Shown piece by piece: positions 34,001-46,000 of a stretch of DNA of 64,000 nucleotides. Origin of the DNA: Marisa cornuarietis (Eukaryota > Mollusca > Gastropoda > Architaenioglossa > Ampullariidae). A program made the position numbers and the translations under genes. How positions within the stretch are numbered: the first letter of the stretch is position 1; each line of letters starts with the position of its first letter. A model generated the notes under the pieces. The model saw nothing but the letters and a program-made list of their open reading frames with translations, was not told where the DNA came from and did no database searches. The stretch is taken from NCBI GenBank assembly GCA_004794655.1, contig SMMW01000580.1, positions 55,833-119,832 of the forward strand, written 5' to 3'.

Positions 34001-37000
34001 TTTTAACTTTTTGAAATGCAAAGATAACATTGAAAACCTTGTAATGATATCTGAACAAGTATGCGTAGCTGTCCTGTGTAGTGCCTTGATGCTGACTAGA
34101 CTCTTAAAGAGATACATGCATTACTCTTGTGCAGCAACTTCGTGATGATCTTCTTCAGCAGCTGAATGCGCAGCTTGATGAGCTGTTTGATAATTTTATC
34201 AGTGAGGTTGAACAAATAGAACAGGCTTCCCTTCTTGGAAATGGTGACCTCAAGACTCTCCAGTGTAAGAGGTAAATTGTTTCCGTTTATCAGCTTTAGT
34301 TAGTTCACTGCTAGTATTCATGTAGCTGCTGCATTGTGCATCATAGACCTACTGCTTAAATGTTTACTGTTGTTATTTTATCGTAATGTGTGTAAGCTAG
34401 CTTGCTGCATTTATCATCTCTTACATAAAATATGGGGGTTGTACATTACTGCTACACACAATTTATAATAATAACCTTTTCAATATTAAAGCTGGATTTT
34501 CTGAGAAAAACAAAAGATTTCACTACAAAAACATATTTGTAAATGGTTGAACAGGGGTCAAATGATGTCATTTTGTTACTGTTTTGAAAAAAATATTAGG
34601 CTTTCTAGGGAGATGGCTCTGAAGAGTTAAAGAGGTTGCATTGATGTGACCCTTTTTGTAATCATTGATTATTTTTTCTTATTATTACTATTCTACAGCT
34701 AATTGTTCTTGATTTGTAGTCCATGACAGTCCCTTGTCTGGTTCTGTAATTTGTGTCTTTTTTTTTTTTAATCAGCCTGTAGTATTTATTGATCAAGGAG
34801 ATGGCACTCCTATGGACTGAACATAGATTCCCCCCAACCCAGTAACTTTATATCCCAGATTTGTCTGGGCAAGTGGGAGCCATCATAGAGCAATATTAAA
34901 AACATGCACATGTCCTGCATAGCAACACCTTTGTAGGCACATAAGAACTTACATTTCCAGTCTAATAGGAGTACAATATCTTATACCAGAACAAATAATT
35001 GTGTAAATCCTGATGCAGATCCATAGTTTCACAGCTTTCTTATGTTAAGTTCCTTATAAGAGTTCCCTGATACACATATAGCTTTGTCAGATCTGACCTG
35101 TTCCAGGTGACTAGAAAATTCTAGTCTGTTCATGATAAATGACAAAGTGGATTCCCTTGCTGAATGTCAATTTCTAAAATGACATTCTCAAAACTACTTT
35201 TGAAACAGAGAGAGAGAGAGCATACATGGGCGTGTTGAAGAAGTGACTTGAATGCATGTGTGAGCCACAGGTTTTGAATTTTAAAATGTAAACAGTCTCT
35301 CTCAGTTTTAACTGCGTAGTGGGGGGGGGGGGAGGTACGCATGCCAGTGAGAAGAGACTTAAAACACCTGCTAGACAAGGTGATTTGTCTTGAATGCACG
35401 AACAGTTTGTCTAAATTTCGTCTACAGGAGTTGAATTCCCCTTTATTTTTCTAATCTTATTGGCTACTCAAATACAAGGTGTTCTTTGTGTGTGCTACAT
35501 GGATGCAAAAACATTGTCAAAGGGAATTTCTTATACAGCACTATGATTGAATATTTGAAGAGTACCTGACCTGAATAGAAGTTGCAAACATGGTACAGTG
35601 ACAGAATAACAAAAACATTGAAACAAGAAACAAAAAGGAGTAATAAATAAGTGGGAATCACTACTATAAGCATTCAGGACCAACAGAGAGGAGAGTGTGT
35701 ACACAGTTATTGGTAGAAAAGATAGTAATGAAAGAATTGTCCTTAGATGGCAGAAACATTTTACAGAGGCATGTACGTTCAGTTTTAAATAGACTTCTTA
35801 GATGTCACTTTGATTATACGACATTGTCCTTGAAGATACATGCATTTGCTGCTTGCAATACAGCTTGTACTGAATATTGTGTGCATTAGCTCCGTTAATT
35901 CTTTAATCAATACCAGGCTGAAATGTTAGCGTAGATTTGACATACTGTGGCTTGAAACTGTATAGATTTGTTGAGACAATTGTTGCTGGTGTAGTGTGTT
36001 TGGTAGTATTTGCATGTTTCTGACCTGGCCACAACTGATTGATAGGGGCACCTGGAGTGAGCTTGAGAAAGACTTTAAACAGTAGGTATTGTGTGAACTT
36101 TTCTCTTCTGCCACACCATCATTTCATCATATTTGATGCTGGCTTAGCTTCTTCAGTTTATATTAACACTTATTTTATCTGAATGAAGCAGTTTTTGCAA
36201 TGGTTTAACACTTGTAGCAAAACATCATTTGCTTGATAAAGATGGACAGCATTTCTAAATAGTAATAATAACAAAACTTCCAACTTAGAGTAAGACAAAA
36301 ATGATCAACATATTGAAAAGAAAATAATACTAAACTAGTACTAGTAATATTTTTAGTTCCATTGTCGTGATGCGCAGTGAGAGGGTGGGAGGTAACATTG
36401 CACAAGCTTACAATGCGTGTTGCTTACCCATCATAAGGAGGGGGACAAGCATTGGCTTGTTGAAGGTGTTTGCCTGGTTCTGGTCTCAAGAATCATTACT
36501 ATCACCAACATTGCATTTGTGACTATTTTGTTTTAAAGCCAAGGAATTTCAAAATGGGGCTTGTTTGCTCATGGTCATGCTTAACCATATGCAGTGTGGA
36601 AATTAAATCAGAGCTCTCCAGAAATATCCTTTGTAGACTTGCTTTGCTTCTTGGCTCATTCATTAGATATGCTTACTCCAAGCCACTTGACTAAATCTGT
36701 ATTAAAAATACATAACATTGCTTTTTATATTCTTCAGCAGTGCACCCATGTTATGTGGTGCATTAGAACCTTTATCTTAGCATGTCAGAACAGTGAAATA
36801 CACTCTAAAATGTTACCATATGATTTTTTAAAAATTTTGTTCTGTTTCATTTCATTGTTTGATTAGGTCGCTCGTAGTTTTCCTTTTATTTGTTTTTCCC
36901 CTTCCATTTATGGATGTGATATTTTAACTGCTAAAATAGTTAACAAACATCACAAGCTGGCTGATCCTGCACAATATTTTTGTCTTTGCAGATTAACTTT

Positions 37001-40000
37001 ATGAGTTTATCTGTTAATCAAACCAAAGGTGAATGTCATATACTTGCCTACTTAAGACTGAGGAGGGAAGTGAAAGGGATTACTCTGGTGATCTCTTTAA
37101 AATAATCACTATGTAATGTGTGTCTGTGAGAAAAAATGAAAACCTGATTTTTTTAAATTTTCTTTATTATTATTCAATCATCTTTATGTGAGGTATGTAC
37201 CAATATTTGAATTAACTCTAAGGCAATACTTCCTCACTTTGCAAGAATTATTAATTATGAAGTTGGATTTTTTGTTCTTGTGGTTTTTTTGGTTTTTTTT
37301 GTTGTTTTGTTGTTTTTTAACTTCTAAAGTATTGCGCAAGGACTCACACAATGTATTCCTGTTGAAGATATGGATACATGCTTGTAACTGCATCCACTGA
37401 TTGTTCTTTCACTGGCATGAAGCTAAAATTGTCTTTGTGTGTGTGCGAGAGCGTGTGGGAAACGTTCTTGCTAGCACATCAGCTTTTACTTGCATTTTTG
37501 AGCAGACAAATTCACATCAAGGTCATATAAATAACCATTTCATGGTGTAGGTCTTATGGCTTACTGTAGTGATGGATGTGGGGGTGAACTATGTCAAGGC
37601 AGAGCAAATGACAGTCAGACCCCCACCCCTCTCTTGCCCCTTCTATATCCCCTGATAAATCCCTGGGTCAGCAAAAGAAGTTTTCCAGTCTCTGACCTGT
37701 GAGCCTTGAACTGATAAGTCTGAGCCTTGAACTGATGACCTGCTTAGACAATACTAACCACAAGTGCCACAAGTGCCATACTGGGTTCTTGCAGAGAAAT
37801 GTATTAGGATTAAGTTGTCTGCAAATAGCAGATTTGTTTCTATCTGATCCTTAGTCATCAATGATTTTTGATGCTGTCATGTTTTTGCTGGTATAACAAT
37901 TTATTGCTGTTAAATTCCATATCAACATAATTAAAAATTATTCATAGACAAGTATTTATGTGACTGTCTACAAATTTACTAAACTGTCACTTAAATTTTT
38001 AATTTTAAAAACAAAATACCACATATGATTTTTGTATATTAGTGAAGAATATTTTTCTTCGTTTTAACAATTTTAGTCTCCGTTTTATGTTCAGTTCATT
38101 TCCAATTCTTAGAAGTCAGGGTGTAAAATAAAGATAGTGAAGAACTGTTTAAGAACTATTCCAGTTAAGATGATTATCTTCTCTTAGAATATTGAAAGGA
38201 AAATCAGAGACTTCCTTTGAAATGTGCGTTGCAATTGGTTTATTTTACTGGTTAGTTCTGTTTATAAACAATTTTTTTCTCATCTTTTATATGATATCCA
38301 GAACTTTTGGATCCTTATCTTTTCTGTTTAGGTGTTCTTGGAGAATACTTTGGGTACTTAGGCATGCTTTGTTTCTATTTTGCAGTAAAAGAAGGAAAAA
38401 TGGGGAACTTCCTGACAAAATATTTGTACAGAGGCGATCTGTACTCACGTAAGTACTGTATAAACAATTTTGGCATGTGTGTTGTGTCATGCTGAAGCAA
38501 ACATAAGTGTGACAGAAAGGCTGCTTGAATGATTTCTGACAGTTGTTATGCGTCAGGCATGCATGTGACAATTTTTCTAAGTACAGTGCACTGCTGATAT
38601 TTTTCTTTAAATTTGTGACTTTTTTTTTTTTTGTTTCATTAGTGTTGAGAACAGCATTACTATTATGCAGTTTCTAACTTTAAAAAATGCTGTTGAATGA
38701 TTGCTAAGATTCTGTATCCCATTTTTTTTCCATATGTATTACAACATAAATTTCACATCGCTATTCATAAATGAAAAAAAAAAAAATAATTAGCATAGTT
38801 TTAGTTTTAAATATAGGGAAGACATGCCTAAAATGGCAATACTTTAATACCTCCTCCATAGCACTGGATATGCATGAGCCAAACTAAGAAAGAGTGTTGA
38901 TTTACTGACACCTGTTGATATTCTTCATGCCTCTCTAGAGCTAACCAAAAAAAAATAATAATATGTAGACTTGTCATTTTGGAAAGGTTACCTTGGTCGT
39001 TTAGAAAGGATAGCTGGGTAATTTTGAAAGGATATCTAGATCTTTCCATAAAGGTGACTGCTAGAAATTAACCTTCAAAACACATTTTACATTACTTGAA
39101 TCGATGATAGTGGTCTGAGCTGGTTTACACTTTGAGGGGGCAGGGGTTGCATTTGTTTTGTTGAAAGAGAAATTTAATGTGTTAATGGCTTAGGCTGCTT
39201 ATGAAACATTTATATATCTGGAATTTTATAGCTGTTTCCCAGAAATAAAATTCCCAGGAGCTGTATGTGTTTGCTGGTATGTTTAATCCTACTTGTGTGC
39301 ATATCCACATTGTTTGGTCAGAGAAATGTTTAATTTCTTATTTTGCAGAGAGCTGCTGGAAACAACACACATCCAGACAATCTACCACATCTTTGTAGCA
39401 ATACTTATTGTGTTCAGTCTCAACACATTAGTCTACGATTGGGTGGAGAAGGGAACGTGAGTATTTCAACACATAATTAGTCAGGCCAATTCAACCTTCA
39501 CAAAATTAAGGGTTGTACACGTTAAGGTTTATCTGCTCAAGTCCACAATGACATGGCTGTATCTTAGACTAAGCAGAAGCAATAGCATGGCTGTGGAGGA
39601 TTACATATCCTCTCTCTTGCTCATTTTCTTGCTGTCTTGTTCTTTTAGTATACTTGTTCTTATCATGTTAAATGTTTTGTAATAGCCTTTGATATTTGTG
39701 CTGCTAGTAAAGACATAGGTTTGACATCAAAGCACATCTGCTAAGTACATTGGCTAAATGTCTTAAACTGCTGTTCCAGGTTAAATCTTAACTTTGATCT
39801 GATTGTCTGGGCATTTGGCAAACTGCCAAAAGTGATGTCATTATGGGTATGCATGCAGCTGAGCACCCTGCTTATCGTGTACCCAGCTTTCTACTATTGG
39901 TCTAATCATAGGAGGCCAGGCCCACCCGGTGAGGATTAGAGCAATGCCTTTGGGATCTACTTGTGAAAAGGGTGACCAAATATAAAGCAGCAAGCACACC

Positions 40001-43000
40001 AGCAAATATTCTCGTTCACAAATAGCCACAGATGCATAAGCATGTAACCACACTACACCTGTCAATGTGGCTAACAACTCAGTACACCATTTAGTGCTTA
40101 GTCTGGAAAAAGTATGCAATCTTTTACCTTTAGTTCATTAAATGTATTTGACTAGCTAAGAGTGAATAGTAGAGTACTGGAGTACATACAGAATATATCT
40201 AGCAGTTAGATATTATTGATTCTGAACTGTATTTTATAAAATATTACATATAATTGTTTTATATAATGGTTTCGTGGGCAGGTTTGTATGACCTGATGTG
40301 GCTGCTTGTGGCCATTGCATACCAAGTAGCTTTCCTCACTCTTCCTATCCTTCACCTGGTTGAGAACAACATGCCTCCAGCTTCATCGGTCATTGTTACC
40401 TGTGAACAGGTGTGCCAGTTATTGTTATCTTTAAACAGAGAAGTTAACTCATAGGAGTTACTCTGCAGCTGCAAACACAGAGACTGCCCTGCAAGAGAGG
40501 CTAACAAAAGATATTCAATAACTTTTTTATTCAGTTTCCAAATATAAAAAAGGAAAGTAATTGCAGATGTTGCTCAAGGAGTCTGGTGTACTTCTTTGGC
40601 ATTGTTTTGGGGGTTGTTTCAAGGCTGTAATTTCAAATGGATACTTTTACCTCATGGAAAAGACAGGAATGCTCATACAACACAACCTTGGAATTGCCTA
40701 GACATTTTTTTTTTAAATTGTACTAATTGTAAGACTAATGACAAACCATTGTGATGTATAGAGAGCATGCTATATAAATTATATAAATTGTAAGAATGAC
40801 AAACCATTCATTGTGTTTTTAAGAGTGCATGCTATATTCTTCTGTGTTTTATGTGTTCATTAAAATATGCTGCATTGATTTTTCTGAAATTTCTGTTTCA
40901 GGTGCGCTTTATAATGAAAACACATGCATTCATACGGGAAAATGTCAGCAGAGTTATTTATCACAAAAAGGATGATAATGGTAAATAACTGCAGTACATA
41001 TTTAGTGTTTACTTAAATGCTGATTTTTATATGAGTTGTGATGAGATATACATTTTATATTTATATATATATATATTTTTTTTAGGGAGTATGCATGAAA
41101 TGTTCTTATCCGTAGCTTTGTTCTTTGATGTTACACCAAAGAAGTATGGAGGTCTATGAAAAGAAAAGAGTGGCTTGTGTTAGTTATCTTTTAAATCATG
41201 TACAACTCACAGTAGAAACTTGTGGTTTCTTTAATTCTAGATGAGGAAAATGGGTGCCCTGACTTTTCCAAATATCTTTATTTTCTCTTTGCTCCAACCT
41301 TGATCTACCGAGACAGCTATCCCAGGTACTTCAAACTGTTACTTTATCATTTTGTCATATGTAAAATGTGTTCGGTGAGATGATGACAAATCTGACATGC
41401 AGTTTTGGAATCTCTCATCATAAGAGAATTACAATCTAACACTTACAAGATCATCAATTTACATTTTTAAATGCATCTAACGTTCACAGAACTGTTCAAT
41501 CAAAAATGTTTGCAGCATGTAGAGAGTTGACTTGCATGCGAAGACTTTGACAGTAGCAAGATAAGAACATGTAGGCATATGTAAAATGTTGACATACACA
41601 AACTACTTATGTATTGATCCACATCATTAGATGCTCCTGTGTTCACACTTCCCGCTTCCATTTTACTTTCTCAAGATCTGTGGATTCTATGTAAAGAATA
41701 AACAAGGAACACCACACATCTAAAATATTAGCCATTTTATGTTTATCACATTGCATTTGTTTCCTTTCCAGGACAAAAACTATCAAGTGGCGATATGTTG
41801 TGAGCAACTTTGCACAAGTGCTGGCCTGCTTGTTCTACACTTACTACATTTTTGAGCGTTTCTGTGTACCAGTTTTTCAGAATTTCAACAGGGAAAGTGT
41901 CACTCCCAGAGCTTTGTTGCTGTCTGTATTTGGGTCAATGATGCCTGCAACACTTGTTCTTTTCATTGGTAAGTTTGTTTCGTTTTGTTACCAAAAAAAA
42001 ATGAGATGGAAGATATTGAGCAGTATTGCCTGCACATTCCTGAACAGATTTGCATACCTTCTAAGATGTTTCCCTTATCCCACTGAACCTGGTAGTCAGC
42101 CTTCTCATCTTTCCATATTGATGCATATGTACTACTCGGCACAAACAGTGGCACTCCTAGTCACCCAAAAATAATTAAAAAAAAAGAAAAACAGTCGCTG
42201 TTTCTTTTTTCAGGTTTCTTTGCCATTCTCCATTCTTGGCTGAATGCTTTTGCAGAAATGTTGAGGTTTGGTGACCGTCTTTTCTACAAGGTATTCTAAT
42301 CTATGCCTTTCCTTAAGTGAACATGTGCATTAATTCTAGAAGAAACGATAAAAGTTACAGATCTCAAGGTAGGGGGTAGCCGAAAAATATTGTTTTATCG
42401 GGAGATGCAGTTAAAAATAGTATGCCCTTAAAAAGTTGAAAAGAGGAAGAATGTAGTATCATTATGCATTGGTACAATGAGCTTGATGTATGTACGTGGA
42501 AATACATACATGCGACCTAAACATGCTTTGAGTAAATGTGTGAAGTAACATCTCTATAAAAGAGTTATTTTCAACATTCAAACTTAGTTCTGTGTTAAGG
42601 ATGATTTGAAGTGAGTGTATTCAAGATTATCCTGACATTCTAATGTTCATAATTACTATTACATTGGAGTACAGTGGAACCTCGGTTCTCGAACGACTCG
42701 CAATTCGAACAAATCGGAGTCTGAACAAAAAATTCGAACGTCGGTACGACACGTGAGTGCGTACGCGAGGGTGGGATGCTGAGCGGCGTACGGGTGTAGA
42801 GCCCTCTCTTCGTGACCAACTGTTGTCGTGTGCGGACGTGCTGCGTTTTGCTCTCGCATTTTATATAGGTGCACGAAGTGTTTTAGCCCCTAATCATGCC
42901 TCCAAAGAAAGTCAGTGCAAGCAGCAAAGCTGCTACAAGTGAAAAAAGAAAAGTAGTGCGTACAACTATTGCATTTAAGAAAGAAATAATAGCAAAATAT

Positions 43001-46000
43001 GAAAAAGGTGTGCGAGTGTCTGATCTGGCTAGGGAATACAGCATGGCGAAATCTACGATCAGTATGATACTAAAGAATAAGGAGGCTGTGAAATCTAGTG
43101 AAGTGGCTATGGGAGTGAGTGCTATAAGCAAGCAAAGGCCGCAAGTTTTGGAAGAGGTTGAAAAACTTTTGATGATTTTCATAAATGAAACACAGTTAGC
43201 GGGAGATAGTGTTAATGAAGAGATGATTTGTGAGAAAGCACTAGAAGTGTACAGTTATTTGTTAAAGAAAGACCCGTCGCTTATTGTTGAAGGATTTGAT
43301 TTCAAGGCTAGCAGTGGATGGTTTGAAAAGTTCAGGAGGAGAAGTGGCATCCACAACGTGGTTCGACATGGGGAGGCAGCAAGTTCGGACAAGACTGCAG
43401 CGGAAAAATTCAAGATCGACTTTGCCAGTTTCGTTAAACAAGAAAATTATCTTCCCCAGCAGATTTTCAACTGTGATGAAACCGGTCTTTTTTGGAAAAA
43501 AATGCCACGGAGGACATACATTACACGCGAGGAGAAGTCCATGCCAGGTCACAAGCCAATGAAAGATCGCTTCACGCTTTTACTGTGTGGCAATGCAAGC
43601 GGGGATTGTAAAATCAAGCCTCTACTTATTTATCATTCGGAGAATCCGAGGGCATTTAAGACCAACAACATAATGAAAAGCAAATTGCCTGTTATGTGGA
43701 GGACAAACTCCAAGGCTTGGCTAACGAGGCAATTTTGCACCGAGTGGGTGCACGAAGTTTTTGGCCCGGAAGTAAAAAAATATTTGGAGGAGAAGAATTT
43801 GCCACTACGCTGCCTTTTGTTGATGGATAATGCCCCTGCACATCCTCCAGGTTTGGAGGACGACTTGATGGAGGAATTTGATTTTATCAAAATTAAGTTT
43901 CTGCCTCCAAATACCACCCCGTTACTCCAACCCATGGACCAGCAAGTTATTGCCAACTTCGAGAAGCTCTACACGAAATATCTCTTCCAAAGGTGTTTTG
44001 AAGTCACGAATGACACTGAACTGACCCTGCGCGATTTTTGGAGACACCATTTCAACATCGTGCACTGCATCAACATCATCGATAAAGCATGGAACGCTGT
44101 GACCTATCGGACGATGAATTCTGCTTGGAGGAAGTTATGGCCCGAGTGTGTCACCGAGCGAGAATTCGAAGGTTTCGGTGTTGCAGGAACCAGCATGAGT
44201 GCTCCTGTTGAGGAGGAGGAGGAGGAACCCGACCTCGTTGATGACATTGTGTCTGTGGGCAAGAGCTTGGGCTTGGAGATAGACAACGACGACGTGGAGG
44301 AACTCCTGGACGAACATCAAGCCGAGCTCACCACAGAAGAACTCCTCCACCTTCAGAATGAGCAGAAGAAAAAGTTGGAGGAGGAGATGTCCTCTGAGGA
44401 GGAAGAAGCAAGAAAGGATGCCCCGACATCTGAGATTAAACAAATGTGTAGCAAATGAGCCGAGTTACAGAATTTCGTCGAACTCCACCATCCCGATAAA
44501 GCTGCAGCCACCAGAGTCATCAATGACTTTAACGACACTGTCATGAACCACTTCCGAAAAGTGCTAAAAAGAAGGCAGAAGCAAGTGACATTGGATAAAT
44601 ATTTTAAGAGAAAAGAACATCCTGTAGCTGAGTCATCCGTAGCAAAGAGATCTGAACGTGAGATCACCCCTCAGTAAAAAATCCTATTCATAATTCTTTT
44701 CTTTATCCTTTTTTTTTATTTTTACACGTTCATGTTAGCGTAATCTTTCGTACGGAAGATTACGATAACGCGAACGTACGGTTAGCCTGGGTTACATTTA
44801 TGTTTATGTTATTTGTGTCTTTGCCATTTTGCTTAACATTTTCTGAGATATACATTGCTTTTTATGTGTTGGTCAGCATTTTAATGTGCAATTTCATGCA
44901 TAAAATAATGTAAGAAAGGTTAAAAAATGTAAGCATCCAGGGTGTTGGAACAGATTAAAACGATTTACATTATTTGTAATGGGAAAAATGGTTTCAGTGT
45001 TCGAACAAATCGCTTTTCGAACAGGTTTCTGGAACGGATTATGGTCGAGAACGGAGGTTTCACTGTACTTATAAGTATTGCCGGTTAGAATTAATTTGGT
45101 TTTTTATGAACAGTTAAATGGGACAGTGTTAGCCAGTAAATGTTCTGTAATAATTGTTTTTTTCAATAAACCTTTCAGGATTGGTGGAATTCAACAACTT
45201 TCTCAAATTACTACCGCACCTGGAATGTTGTGGTACATGATTGGTTGTACACATATGTATACAAAGATGTGTACAAGGTAAACATAGCTGTCATAATTTA
45301 CAGCTTTGTCTTTATTCTTCTGACATATTTTATCATTTTACTTTCCCTGGTACATACTCTGCATACTCAAGTCTGTTCTCTTAGCTGTTTCTTACCACAC
45401 TTATGGATAATATTGTTTCAGCATTTCTCACAATTGTGATAAATACTGTCGCCAATTTAAGCATTAACCTCTGTGCACCGAGGTAGAAAATTGTAGAAGA
45501 ATTTTGGAAAAATGTTATGTTTCTGTTAGAACAAGAATGGGGGAATGTTGCTTGTATTTTCCTGATGTTTCTGCCAGTCTTATAAACATTTTGTAAGTAG
45601 ATACTAAAGATATAATGGACTGTTACATGTAGCACACAGACATACACTATATCGTCCACACATTCTTTCATTCTACAGGAGAAATATCTGCACATGGGTA
45701 ATCTTTCTCTGCCTGACATTTAATAAATCCCTACTAAATCACTAGCTTGTCAACTCTTTAACTGAAACTAGAACAGTTCACTCATTAATCCTCTTTCCTG
45801 TCATACAAGGTTCTTGGCCCTTTGACTACAGTCTGAATATGTTATAACCTCTCCCTGCTGAAGTACGTCTTTTTTGTGATAATGATATAGTGGAACTTGG
45901 TCCATTCTGTGACATTAATCAAAAGAGGGCAAAGTATTACTGTTTTTACTGATCCAATGTTTAAGTCTGTGTCTTCATCTTTACAAGGGCTACTTCCCAT

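Larger units (their letters stand above)
42672..45065 (+). mobile_element. Tigger/pogo DNA transposon, 2.4 kb, near intact
   Basis: Terminal inverted repeats CAGTGGAACCTCGGTTCTCG and, at the right end read inward, CAGTGAAACCTCCGTTCTCG are each flanked by TA (42670-42671 and 45066-45067), the Tc1/mariner/pogo target duplication. Subterminal TTCGAACA-type repeats occur at both ends. It encloses one transposase frame and inserted in sense orientation within the SOAT intron 42291-45178. Confidence 0.95.

Noticed and set aside
43262..43552. Antisense and overlapping frames inside the Tigger transposase
   Set aside because: Shadows of the 520-codon transposase, which carries all the motifs.
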